DNA of 18,018 bases, taken from contig JBBINN010000047.1 in NCBI GenBank assembly GCA_037443885.1, forward strand, positions 1 to 18,018. Direction: 5' to 3'. Source of the DNA: SG8-30 sp037443885. GTDB lineage: Bacteria; Pseudomonadota; Gammaproteobacteria; Steroidobacterales; Steroidobacteraceae. The notes under the pieces were generated by a model. It had not been told where the DNA came from, did no database searches, and was given only the letters and a program-made list of their open reading frames with translations. A program made the translations under genes and the position numbers. Of this stretch, positions 6,821 through 14,746 are shown one piece after another (position 1 is the stretch's first letter; each line of letters opens with the position of its first letter).

Positions 6821-7105
6821 TCAGTCCTGCGCGAGGCTCGCGAACACGCGCCGCGTGTAGTCCTGCAGATCCTGGACGCGAGCGACGGCGGCTTCCGCCG
6901 GCGGCTGCCATGCGTCCACGGCGCCGCGAGTGATCACTCCCTGCCCGGCGAGGATGTGCTCGAGCGCGTCGAGCCGTCCGCGCGTGACGGCGAGCTCCGT
7001 GCTGAGCGCGGTCACCACGTCCCACAGCCGCTCGACGGTCGGATCGACGAGGAACTGCGGTCGCGGCAGGCCCTCGACAGCGACGTTTTCGGTGCCCGGG
7101 CTCAT
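6821..7105 (-). CDS. Small conserved-looking protein of unknown function, probable coiled coil
   Basis: Not recognised. The 94-residue acidic protein has a helix-forming stretch near residues 22-52 (VERLWDVVTALSTELAVTRGRLDALEHIL) whose hydrophobic residues fall at heptad-like spacing, suggesting a coiled coil. A proline-containing linker (AWQPP) and a second helix follow. It has no signal peptide or membrane segment. The ribosome site is one of the best in the window: GGAGGGAG ends 5 bases before the ATG at 7105. That ATG lies 2 bases after the upstream methyltransferase stop, so the two are surely cotranscribed. A small partner or regulatory subunit of that methyltransferase is a reasonable guess but unproven. 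Confidence 0.75.
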   Translation of the reverse strand: MSPGTENVAVEGLPRPQFLVDPTVERLWDVVTALSTELAVTRGRLDALEHILAGQGVITRGAVDAWQPPAEAAVARVQDLQDYTRRVFASLAQD

Positions 7106-7107
7106 GT

Positions 7108-8349
7108 TCACTCCCTCCACGCGCCGACGACCTGCCAGTTGCCGGTGCGGCCGTAATCTTCCATGCGCCCCGGCGCGCGCGGGTCGGTGTTCCACGGCAC
7201 CGCGGACACCGCGTCCTCGAAGATGTTCGACGGGGCGAAGCCCGCAGCCGCGAGCTCCTGCCGGAGGTCGAGCTCGTAGAGCCGGCTCCAGAAGCGCTCG
7301 TTGTTGTAGCGGCCGTCCCAGTCGCGCATGCACTGCTCGAACCAGGGGCGGTCGCCGTAGGCCGGCTGCTCGACGTGCAGCGTCAGACCGCCCGGCGCGA
7401 GCCGCTCGTGGCAGCGGCGGAACACGTTCTGCAGCGCCTCGTGGCTGGTCTCGTGCAGGACAATGGCGGTGTAGGCGAGGTCGGACGGGCCGAGGCGCTC
7501 GGGAACCTGCTCGATGTCGGCCTGCACCCAGCGGACGTTCCTGATGCCGAGCGAGGCGGCGCGCGCCGCGGCGTAGCGCAGCATGCCGGCGCCGGCGTCC
7601 ACGCCGATCACTTCGGCGTCCGGAAATGCCTGCGCAACAGCGCAGGTGTTGAAGCCGGCCCCGCAGCCGAGGTCGAGTATCCGGCGCGGCTTGAAGTACG
7701 GGAAGCGCGTGCCGATCCAGCGGGCCAGTGCGCGGCCCGCGCCGTCGCTGTAGGGGCCCGAGCGCCCCGGCACGACGGAGTACACAGACGCCTCGTAGGC
7801 GGCCCCGGCCGTGACGTCGCCTTCACCGAAGGAGGCGAGGTAGCCGCCGGGCATCAGGTGCGCATGCGTGTCGGCGAGGTAGGCCGGTGGCACGAGATCC
7901 GGATCGAGCTCCAGCGTACCGGCGGCCGCGACGATGTCGCGACACGCCGCGGCCAGCGCCTCGCGCTGGCGGTAGGCTGCCTCGAAGGCGCTGCGCTGGC
8001 GCGCCTCCATCGAGCCGCGGCGCAGCCGGCTCCAGACGGAGAAGCGCGGGTCCGCTTCGAGCAGCGCCCAGGCCTCGTCGCGCGACGAGGGCGGCTTGGC
8101 GGCGGCCGCCTGCTCGAAGCGCTGGCGCATCGCGGGGACGACCTGCTGGGCGAGGAAGTGGTTCAGGTGGGCGGCGGCGTCGAGCCGCGCCTGCTCGTCG
8201 TGCGACAGGCTGGCGAGCGCCGCGTGCCGGCCGATGGTGTGCCAGGGCTGCGGCAGCGTGCCGACCGGGACCTGCCGCGGCGCGGCTGCCTTGGCGGCCG
8301 GCGTGGCTTCGGGCTGGGCTGCGAAGGGCGAGTGCACGGCGGCGTTCAC
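7108..8349 (-). CDS. SAM-dependent methyltransferase with an additional N-terminal region
   Basis: A 413-residue protein. Residues about 220-330 are a class I Rossmann methyltransferase: motif I is LDLGCGAGFN near 225-234, the SAM-ribose acidic residue is D251 (VIGVDAGAG), then QADIEQVP and LAPGGLTLHVEQPAY. The first about 215 residues are not a domain I recognise; they are helical, with an Ala-rich first 30 residues, HLNHFLAQQVVPAMRQRF and LLEADPRFSVWSRLRRG. The substrate is unknown. The start is the GTG at 8349, supported by GGAG at 8362-8359, 9 bases upstream; no ATG gives the full N-terminus. It diverges from a LysR regulator across 113 bp and is paired with the 94-residue gene downstream, so regulation by that LysR protein is likely. 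Confidence 0.87.
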   Translation of the reverse strand: MNAAVHSPFAAQPEATPAAKAAAPRQVPVGTLPQPWHTIGRHAALASLSHDEQARLDAAAHLNHFLAQQVVPAMRQRFEQAAAAKPPSSRDEAWALLEADPRFSVWSRLRRGSMEARQRSAFEAAYRQREALAAACRDIVAAAGTLELDPDLVPPAYLADTHAHLMPGGYLASFGEGDVTAGAAYEASVYSVVPGRSGPYSDGAGRALARWIGTRFPYFKPRRILDLGCGAGFNTCAVAQAFPDAEVIGVDAGAGMLRYAAARAASLGIRNVRWVQADIEQVPERLGPSDLAYTAIVLHETSHEALQNVFRRCHERLAPGGLTLHVEQPAYGDRPWFEQCMRDWDGRYNNERFWSRLYELDLRQELAAAGFAPSNIFEDAVSAVPWNTDPRAPGRMEDYGRTGNWQVVGAWRE

Positions 8350-8418
8350 GGTTGGGGCTCCGGGACGTTACGGCTGGACGACAGAAAGTGTGGTGGTCTT
8401 CGCGTATCCGGGAAAGTA

Positions 8419-8456
8419 GGATTATTCTTATCCAATATCAGGATTAATCGGATAAT
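8419..8456. promoter_or_regulatory. AT-rich divergent control region with a LysR-type box
   Basis: In the 113-bp region between methyltransferase and regulator, positions 8417-8460 are about 32% GC against far higher GC around them. ATC-N9-GAT at 8430-8444 is the classic T-N11-A LysR box. GGAT at 8419, ATCC at 8430 and GGAT at 8441 start exactly 11 bases apart, so they fall on one DNA face; GGATAAT follows at 8450, and GATTAATC at 8442-8449 is a perfect palindrome. GATAAT at 8451-8456 could be a -10 box for the regulator. Binding by the adjacent regulator is inferred. Confidence 0.6.
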
Positions 8457-8462
8457 TGCCCC

Positions 8463-9341
8463 GTGAACCTCCGCCGGCTCGACCTCGTCCAGCTCGCCTA
8501 CCTGCGCGCCGTGGCGCAGACCGGCTCCGTCACCGGTGCCGCCGCCGCGCTCGCCGTGGCGCCGCAGACCGTCAGCGGCCAGCTGCGGGTGCTGGAGCAG
8601 AACCTCGGCCTGTCGCTGTTCGACCGCGCCGGGCGCGGGATCCGGCTCAACGACGCCGGGCGACTCGTGCTCGAGCACGCGGCCGACATGCTGAGCCGCG
8701 GCGAGGACCTGCTGCGCGCCGTCGAGAGCGGTGCCGGCCGTGAGGGCAGCTTTGCGGTCGGCATCGACGAGATCGTGCCGAAGCTGGTCTCGCGGCGCTT
8801 CCTCGAGCCCGTGCTTGCGCTCGACCCGGCGCCGCGACTCCTGTGCCGCGAGGGCAACGAGGCGGAGCTCGTGGAGGACCTGCGCGCCCGGCGGCTCGAC
8901 GCCGCGCTGCTGACGGGGGTACCCGCCGTGAGTACCGGTCTTCGCGTCAAGTTGCTCGCGACCTCGGCGGTGGGCGTGTTCGGCACGCGCGCACTCGTGC
9001 GCCGCGTGCGTGCGCGGTTCCCGGCGAGCCTCACTGGCGCGCTGCTGCTGCTGCCAGGCGCCTCGAGCGAGGCGCGACGTCTCGTGGACACATGGCTGGC
9101 GAGCCGGGGTTTCGAGCCGCGGGTCGTGGGCGAGTTCGACGACGCGGGCCTGCGCGAGGCCTTCGGCGCGGCCGGCGCCGGGTTGTTCCTCGCCCCGGAA
9201 CTCATCGCGCCCGCGCTGCGGCAGACTTACGGCGTAGAGTGCGCGGGCACGCTGCCCGAGCTGCTGGCGCGCTATTTCCTGGTCACGCCGGACCGCAAGT
9301 TCCGGCCGGCGGCGGTGGCGGCGATCGAGAAGCCGCGCTAG
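8463..9341 (+). CDS. LysR-family transcriptional regulator, NhaR-like
   Basis: A 292-residue LysR-type regulator. The N-terminal winged helix-turn-helix (about residues 4-62) reads GSVTGAAAALAVAPQTVSGQLRVLEQNLG, and the PQT-SGQ-RVLE pattern and following RAGRGIRLNDAG resemble NhaR more than generic LysR proteins. The effector domain also has NhaR-like segments (LLLPGASSEARRLVDTWL, VVGEFDDAGLREAFGAAGAGLFLAP). E. coli NhaR activates the Na+/H+ antiporter gene nhaA in response to sodium, but no antiporter is present here, so the signal may differ. The start is the GTG at 8463; no clear ribosome site precedes it, and the GATAAT at 8451-8456 would put transcription start at the GTG itself. Its TAG overlaps the rsmA TAG in one CTAG. 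Confidence 0.92.
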   Translation: MNLRRLDLVQLAYLRAVAQTGSVTGAAAALAVAPQTVSGQLRVLEQNLGLSLFDRAGRGIRLNDAGRLVLEHAADMLSRGEDLLRAVESGAGREGSFAVGIDEIVPKLVSRRFLEPVLALDPAPRLLCREGNEAELVEDLRARRLDAALLTGVPAVSTGLRVKLLATSAVGVFGTRALVRRVRARFPASLTGALLLLPGASSEARRLVDTWLASRGFEPRVVGEFDDAGLREAFGAAGAGLFLAPELIAPALRQTYGVECAGTLPELLARYFLVTPDRKFRPAAVAAIEKPR

Positions 9342-10162
9342 CAGCTTTGGTCCCGCTTCATCAGCCGGCCCTGCCCGGCCTCGCCGCGTCCAGGCTCGGC
9401 CGCCAGCGCCGCGAACTCCGCCGGGGACAGCGTATCGGCGCGCTGGCCGGGGTCAACGCCGGCGGCGGCGAAGCCGGCCTCGTCGACCCAGTCGCGCAGC
9501 GAGTTGCGGATGGTCTTGCGCCGGCCCGAGAAGCCCGCCGCGACGATCCTGGCGAAGCGCTCACGGTCGGTCAGGGAGAAGGGCGGCTCGGCGAGCGGCA
9601 CCAGCCGTACGACGGCGGATTCGACCTGCGGCGGCGGCTGGAAGGCGCCTCGGCCGACGCGAAACAGGGCCTCGACGCGGCAGGCGGCGGCGAGCATCAC
9701 CGTGAGCCGGCCGTATTCGCGCGTGCCGGGCTTCGCGGCCATGCGCTCGACGACCTCGCGCTGCAGCATGAAGTGCATGTCCTCGATTGCCGCGGACTGC
9801 GCCAGCAGGTGGAACAGCAGCGGCGTGGAGACGTTGTAGGGCAGGTTGCCGCAGACGCGCAGCATCGCGCCGCCGGCGGCTAGCGCCGCGAAGTCGAACT
9901 CGAGCGCGTCGCCCTGGTGCACCACGAGCTCGCCGAGGCCCGCGCAGCGGCGCCCGAGCTCGACGATCACGTCGCGGTCGATCTCGACGGCCTCGACACG
10001 CCCGGTGCGCTCGAGCAGCGGCCGCGTCAGCGCGCCGAGCCCCGGCCCGATCTCGACGATGCGCTGGCCGGGCCGGGGGTCCATGGCGGCGACGATGCGG
10101 GCGATGACGCCGGGGTCGTGCAGGAAGTGCTGGCCGAAGCGCTTGCGCGGCCGGTGGGTCAT
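9338..10162 (-). CDS. rsmA: 16S rRNA (adenine1518/1519-N6)-dimethyltransferase
   Basis: RsmA/KsgA dimethylates two adjacent adenines near the 3' end of 16S rRNA late in 30S assembly. The 274 residues show KRFGQHFLHD at the N-terminus, the SAM motif EIGPGLGALT near residues 37-46, EIDRD at 60-64, and the catalytic NLPYN at 106-110, then QREVVERM and RRKTIRNSL. The last about 20 residues (RGEAGQGRLMKRDQSC) are not a family feature I recall and run into the end of the convergent LysR gene. The ATG overlaps the pdxA stop by 4 bases (ATGA), so translation is coupled. Normally apaG follows directly; here it is about 3 kb further on. Confidence 0.97.
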   Translation of the reverse strand: MTHRPRKRFGQHFLHDPGVIARIVAAMDPRPGQRIVEIGPGLGALTRPLLERTGRVEAVEIDRDVIVELGRRCAGLGELVVHQGDALEFDFAALAAGGAMLRVCGNLPYNVSTPLLFHLLAQSAAIEDMHFMLQREVVERMAAKPGTREYGRLTVMLAAACRVEALFRVGRGAFQPPPQVESAVVRLVPLAEPPFSLTDRERFARIVAAGFSGRRKTIRNSLRDWVDEAGFAAAGVDPGQRADTLSPAEFAALAAEPGRGEAGQGRLMKRDQSC

Positions 10163-11133
10163 CCGCCGGCGAGCCTCGCGGCGAGCTCGACGGCCGCGAA
10201 CAGGCTGCCGGGATCGGCGCGGCCCGTGCCGGCGAGGTCGAGCGCCGTGCCGTGGTCCACCGAGGTGCGCACGATCGGGAGTCCCAGCGTCACGTTCACC
10301 GCGTGGCCGAAGCCAACGTGCTTGAGCACCGGCAGCCCCTGGTCGTGGTACATGGCGAGCACCGCGGCGGCGCCCTCGAGCACGCGCGGCGTGAAGAGGG
10401 TGTCTGCGGGCAGCGGGCCGACGGCGTCGATGCCTGCGGCGCGCGCCTCGGCGAGGGCCGGTGCAATCACCTCGATCTCCTCGCGGCCGAGGTGGCCGGA
10501 TTCGCCCGCGTGCGGGTTGAGCCCGCAGACGAGGATTCGCGGCGCGGCCACCCGGAAACGCACGCGCAGGTCGCGGTCGAGCACGGTGAGCGTCTCGAGC
10601 ACGGCCTCGCGGGTGATCGCCGCGGGCACCGCGGCGAGCGGCAGGTGGGTCGTCACCAGCGCGACACGCAGCGTGTCGCCCGCGGCGAGCAGCATGACGG
10701 GCTTCGTCACCCCGAGCCGCTGCGCAAGGTACTCGGTGTGGCCGCTGAAGACGATCCCGGCATCGTTGATGACGCTCTTCTGGACCGGCGCGGTGACCAC
10801 GCCCGCGAACTCGCTGGCCACGCAGCCGTCCACGGCCGCATCGAGCATCGCGAGCACGTAGCGTGCGTTGACGGCGTCGAGCCGGCCGGCCAGGGCGGGC
10901 CGCGCCAGCGGATGTGGCACGACGGTCAGTTCGCCGGCGCGCTGCGCTCGCGCGGCCTGCCCGCGCTGGTAGGGCCGGATGGCGACCTCGCGTCCGAGCA
11001 TGCCCGCGCGCTCGCCCAGCAGCGCCGGGTCGCCGGCGACGACCAGCTCGAACGGCCAGTCCCGCCCGGCGAGCGCGACGCAGAGGTCGGGGCCGATGCC
11101 GGCCGGCTCGCCCGACGTCACCAGCAGGCGCAT
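10159..11133 (-). CDS. pdxA: 4-hydroxythreonine-4-phosphate dehydrogenase
   Basis: Oxidises 4-phosphohydroxy-L-threonine in the DXP-dependent pathway to pyridoxal 5'-phosphate; it is a cytosolic metal-dependent dimer. The 324 residues match the family (329 in E. coli). The start MRLLVTSGEPAGIGPD is characteristic. Substrate residues H132-T133 (SGHTE) and metal ligands H163 (TTHLPL), H208 (NPHAGESG) and H263 (YHDQG) correspond to the known E. coli positions. The ATG at 11133 has GGAGG about 10 bases upstream; an in-frame extension to 11187 overlaps surA and is rejected. The gap from the surA stop is 31 bases, and the 3' end overlaps rsmA. Confidence 0.97.
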   Translation of the reverse strand: MRLLVTSGEPAGIGPDLCVALAGRDWPFELVVAGDPALLGERAGMLGREVAIRPYQRGQAARAQRAGELTVVPHPLARPALAGRLDAVNARYVLAMLDAAVDGCVASEFAGVVTAPVQKSVINDAGIVFSGHTEYLAQRLGVTKPVMLLAAGDTLRVALVTTHLPLAAVPAAITREAVLETLTVLDRDLRVRFRVAAPRILVCGLNPHAGESGHLGREEIEVIAPALAEARAAGIDAVGPLPADTLFTPRVLEGAAAVLAMYHDQGLPVLKHVGFGHAVNVTLGLPIVRTSVDHGTALDLAGTGRADPGSLFAAVELAARLAGG

Positions 11134-11164
11134 CTTTGCGGCCCCTCCCGTGCCGGGTACGCGG

Positions 11165-12466
11165 TCAGCGGTACTCGACATAGGCATCGTCGCGGAGACG
11201 ACGCAGCCAGAGCTCCGTTTCCTCGTCCACCTTGCCCTCGCGCAGCGCGGCGAACACGCGCTGGCGGCGCACCTCGTCGCTCTGGTCGTACACGCGCTTG
11301 CCCGTAAGCTGCACGATGTGCCAGCCGAACTGAGTGCGGAAGGGCTCGCTGATCTCGCCCTCCTCGAGTGCGTTGAGGGTCTCCTCGAACTGCGGCACGA
11401 AAGTGCCGGGACCCGTCCAGCCGAGGTCGCCGCCCTGCGTCGCCGAGCCCGGATCCTCCGAGGTCACGCTCGCGAGCGCCGCGAAGTCCTCGCCGGCGAG
11501 GATGCGCCGGCGCAGGTCCACCAGCCGCTGGCGGGTCGTCGCGTCGTCCTGCACCTCGGTCGGGCGCAGCAGGATGTGCCGCGCGCGCAGCTGCTCGACC
11601 ATCATCGGGGCGTCGCCGCCGCGCTCGCCGTCGAGCTTCACGAGGTGGAAGCCGGTGGGTGTGCGCACCGGCCGCGACACCTGGCCGGGCTCGAGGGTGG
11701 CGACCTGCTCGGCGATGAATTGCGGCAGCTGCGAAGGTCGCCGCCAGCCGAGCTTGCCGCGCTCGAGCGCTGACTGGGCCTGCGAGAACGACAGCGCGAG
11801 CTGGCCGAAATCCTCGCCGGCGACGGCGCGGCGGTAGAGATCCTCGGCGCGGACCTCGACCGCGGCGATCTCGTCGGCGGTGGCGGATTCGGGCAGCGAC
11901 AGGAGTATGTGCGAGACGTCGTACTCCACGTTCAGGTCGGCCTGCGCGGCCTCGCGCTCGAGCGCCTGCTCCAGCTCGCGCGGCGAGACGTAGATGCGCG
12001 GCAGCACGTCGCGCTGCCTGAGCAGCGTGAGCGTGATCTCGCGGCGCATGTCGTCGCGGTAGGAGGCGTAGTCCATTCCCTGCGCGGCGAGCAGCGCCGG
12101 CATCTGGTCGAACGGCAAGTTGTTGCGCTGCGCGACGTCGCGCAGCGCATTGTTCAGCATCTCGTCGGAGACGGTCACGCCGAGCCGCCGTGCGCGCTGC
12201 AGCTGGATCTCCTGGAGCACGAGCCGCTCGAGAACCTGCTGGCGGACCACCCGCTCCGGCGGCATCTGCCCGCCCTGCTCGCGCAGGCGCGCCATGATCA
12301 GGGTGACCTGGCCGTCCACCTCGCTCTGCAGCACCACGCCCTCGTTCACGACGGCGACGATCCGGTCGAGGGACTGCCCGGTGGCGGACAGCTCGCGGGT
12401 CTGGGCGAGGGCGCCGGGCGCTGCGAGCGCGAGCGCCGCGGCCAGCAGGAACGTGAGGATTTTCAT
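11165..12466 (-). CDS. surA: Periplasmic chaperone and peptidyl-prolyl isomerase SurA
   Basis: SurA escorts unfolded outer-membrane proteins, including LptD, through the periplasm. The 433 residues (428 in E. coli) start with a Sec signal peptide (MKILTFLLAAALALAAPGALAQ, cleavage after ALA). Next comes the chaperone N-domain with DRIVAVVNEGVVLQSEV. Two parvulin domains follow: the first begins VSHILLSLPE and ends TGFHLVKLD, the second begins ARHILLRPTE and ends FGWHIVQLTGKR. A C-terminal helix with WLRRLRDDAYVEYR closes the protein. I use the ATG at 12466, 10 bases after the lptD stop; no ribosome site is obvious, so coupling to lptD translation is likely. Confidence 0.97.
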   Translation of the reverse strand: MKILTFLLAAALALAAPGALAQTRELSATGQSLDRIVAVVNEGVVLQSEVDGQVTLIMARLREQGGQMPPERVVRQQVLERLVLQEIQLQRARRLGVTVSDEMLNNALRDVAQRNNLPFDQMPALLAAQGMDYASYRDDMRREITLTLLRQRDVLPRIYVSPRELEQALEREAAQADLNVEYDVSHILLSLPESATADEIAAVEVRAEDLYRRAVAGEDFGQLALSFSQAQSALERGKLGWRRPSQLPQFIAEQVATLEPGQVSRPVRTPTGFHLVKLDGERGGDAPMMVEQLRARHILLRPTEVQDDATTRQRLVDLRRRILAGEDFAALASVTSEDPGSATQGGDLGWTGPGTFVPQFEETLNALEEGEISEPFRTQFGWHIVQLTGKRVYDQSDEVRRQRVFAALREGKVDEETELWLRRLRDDAYVEYR

Positions 12467-12476
12467 TGGGAACCGG

Positions 12477-14675
12477 TCAGGGCAGGGATTCCGGGTCGGC
12501 GGAGTATCCACGAATGCCGCGCTCCAGGAAAGCATCGGTGTTTCCGACCGAGGACAACCCGCTGAGTTCCAGCTGGACGGTCACCGAGGTGTCCTGCTCG
12601 CCCGTGCGGTTCGACAGGTACCGGCGGCCGACCACGCGCAGCCGCCAGCAGCAGGCGGCGTACTCCACGCCGAGGAACGAGTCGATGCCCTGGTCGTCCT
12701 TGAGCGAGTACACGCGGCTGCCGAACGCGCTCCAGCGCGGCGAGAAGCGCCAGGCCGCCGAGGCTTCCCACTGCTCGATGCGGTCGTCGCGGTAGCGGTA
12801 GCCGACGTTCACGACCCTGTCGCGCGCGACGCGGTACTGCAGCCCGAAGCGCGACAGCACGGTGCTCCAGGCGTCCGTGTCGTACTGCGTGGCGAGCCGG
12901 ACGGACCAGTTGCGATAGGCATTCAGCTCGAGCTCGCCGACCACGTCCGAGCTGGCGCGGCGCTCCGGGACCTCGTCGAGTGCCACCCTGGGAGACTGGA
13001 AATAGACCTTCTGGCCGATCGTGGCGGCGAGGAACTGGCGGCCGGAACTCGTCTGCAGCAGCCGAGTCGTGACCCCGTAGGCGAGCTGGTTCGAATCGCC
13101 TAGGCGGTCCGCGCCGACGTAGCGGTTGCTGCGGAACAGCTGCACGAGGTCGAGGTCAGGCAGGCCGCTGTCGAAGACCGGCAGGTCGGCCTGATCCCGG
13201 AACGGGATGTAGGTGTAGAGCACGCGCGGCTCCAGCGTCTGGCTGAGCCGGCCGTCGCGGGTCGCCAGACGGTCCAGCACCAGGCCGGCGTCGACGGCGA
13301 GTATCGGCGCGTCGCGCGAGGGCGAGTCGTCCGCTCCGGGCTCCGTGTCCTCGAGCGCGTAGCCTGTGTATCTCCAGGCGGCCGATGGCTCGAGGAACCA
13401 GCCGGCGCCGCCCAGCGGGAGCGAGAGCCGTGGCGCCAGGTCGAGACGCGCGCCGGTGACGCCTGTGTTGCGGTCGAAGTAGACCGCCTCGCCGTCGATC
13501 TCTGCGAGCAGGCCCAGGGCGCCGAGCGGCCAGCGGCCCGACCCGACGATCTGCGGCAGCCGCGCGTAGGGCCGGTCCAGCGGATCGATGCGCTCGTCAA
13601 TCACCTGGAAATCCTGCACGAGCGCGTCCACGCGCCAGCCCTGGCCGAGCCAGTTCAGGCCGACGTGGCGCTCGACCTGGGTCACACTCGTGCCTGCCAC
13701 GCCGCTGCGGAAGTCCTCGAAGTACTGATCGTCGCTGACGTTCTCTCCGGCGGCCGTCAGCCGCAGGCGGTCGGTGAGGTCGGTGAGGTGGTCGAGGTGC
13801 ACGTAGCTGCGGTCGCGGTCTGCGAGGTCGTCGCTCGGCAGGAAGCTGCCGTCGAGCTTGCCGCGGCTGCGTCTCGTCAGATAGCGGAACTGGCCGCCGA
13901 GCTCGAGGCCGCGGCGGGAGAGGTAGCGGGGCTCGAACCGCGCGTCGTAGTTGGTCGCGAGGTTGAAGTAGTAGGGGATTCCGAGCTCGAAGCCGCTGCG
14001 CGAGGACGTGCCGATGCTGGGAAACAGGAATCCCGACTTGCGCGACGGGCCGGCCGGGAACGAGATCCAGGGCAGATACAGGATGGGCGCGCCAAGGAAC
14101 TCGAGCTTCACATCGCGGCCAGTGCCCTGCTCGGCCTCACGGTCGATGTCGATCGAGCCGGCGCGAAGCAGCCAGTCGTCGTTGCCCAGGGGGCAGGTGG
14201 TGAACAGGACGTCCTTCAGCCCGAGGTTGCCCTCGGGGGACAGCTGCAGCCGGCCCGCGGTGCCGCGCGCCGGGCGTTCCGGAAGCTCGAATTCCGTGCC
14301 GGTGAACACGCCGCCGGCTGCGCTGCTCCAGCTGCCGCTGTCGCCACCGATGCGCAGGCGCGGATCGCGGTACTCGACGGACCCTTCGACCTGGAAGTCG
14401 CGCGTCTCGGCGTTGAAGGTGGCGGTCTCGGCGGTGAGGGTGCGGTTGCCTTGCCGCACGACCACGTGGCCAAGCAGCCGGCCCTCGCCGGAGCGCGAGA
14501 ACTCGGCGCCGTCGCTGGTGATCTCGATACGCGGCTCGACGTCGTCCGCGCCTTCGGCGGGCTCGGGCTCCTGGACGTGAGGGGCCGGCGGCGGACCGCA
14601 GTCCTGCCCGGCGGCCTGGCCGGACAGGGCCGCCAGCGTGGCGAGCAGCAGCGTCTGCGGGAGGATGGGCTTCAA
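12477..14675 (-). CDS. lptD: LPS-assembly protein LptD
   Basis: LptD is the outer-membrane beta-barrel that, with LptE, inserts lipopolysaccharide into the outer leaflet. Numbering from a TTG at 14675 gives 732 residues. The signal peptide is followed by an OstA-type N-domain (ITSDGAEF to IGGDSG), the barrel lock segment ILYLPWISFPAGPSRKSGFLFPS, and a long barrel rich in alternating aromatic strands. All four disulfide cysteines known from E. coli are conserved: C26, C161, and the CC pair at 675-676 (YAACCWRL). The start is uncertain. TTG at 14675 gives a compact signal peptide (MKPILPQTLLL), GTG at 14705 adds 10 residues, and GTG at 14732 adds 19. None has a good ribosome site. It is divergent from amgK and first in the surA-pdxA-rsmA run. 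Confidence 0.95.
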   Translation of the reverse strand: MKPILPQTLLLATLAALSGQAAGQDCGPPPAPHVQEPEPAEGADDVEPRIEITSDGAEFSRSGEGRLLGHVVVRQGNRTLTAETATFNAETRDFQVEGSVEYRDPRLRIGGDSGSWSSAAGGVFTGTEFELPERPARGTAGRLQLSPEGNLGLKDVLFTTCPLGNDDWLLRAGSIDIDREAEQGTGRDVKLEFLGAPILYLPWISFPAGPSRKSGFLFPSIGTSSRSGFELGIPYYFNLATNYDARFEPRYLSRRGLELGGQFRYLTRRSRGKLDGSFLPSDDLADRDRSYVHLDHLTDLTDRLRLTAAGENVSDDQYFEDFRSGVAGTSVTQVERHVGLNWLGQGWRVDALVQDFQVIDERIDPLDRPYARLPQIVGSGRWPLGALGLLAEIDGEAVYFDRNTGVTGARLDLAPRLSLPLGGAGWFLEPSAAWRYTGYALEDTEPGADDSPSRDAPILAVDAGLVLDRLATRDGRLSQTLEPRVLYTYIPFRDQADLPVFDSGLPDLDLVQLFRSNRYVGADRLGDSNQLAYGVTTRLLQTSSGRQFLAATIGQKVYFQSPRVALDEVPERRASSDVVGELELNAYRNWSVRLATQYDTDAWSTVLSRFGLQYRVARDRVVNVGYRYRDDRIEQWEASAAWRFSPRWSAFGSRVYSLKDDQGIDSFLGVEYAACCWRLRVVGRRYLSNRTGEQDTSVTVQLELSGLSSVGNTDAFLERGIRGYSADPESLP

Positions 14676-14712
14676 CGCGCTCGGCTTCGGGGCAGGTGGA
14701 GGCACCCGCAAG

Positions 14713-14720
14713 TTTATAAT
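14713..14720. promoter_or_regulatory. Overlapping divergent -10 boxes for lptD and amgK
   Basis: The sequence AGTTTATAATGG is isolated in GC-rich DNA. The plus strand has a perfect TATAAT at 14715-14720, 26 bases before the amgK ATG. The minus strand reads TATAAA at 14718-14713, which would start lptD transcription near 14706. If so, the longest lptD start (14732) could not be used from this promoter. No good -35 box is visible on either strand. Confidence 0.5.
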
Positions 14721-14746
14721 GGCGGCCCCCACCGCGTCCCGACCCC

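Noticed and set aside
8463..9341. Regulator as the true NhaR of a sodium-response system
   Set aside because: The sequence resembles NhaR, but no nhaA or other antiporter gene is in the window, so I did not assign the symbol.
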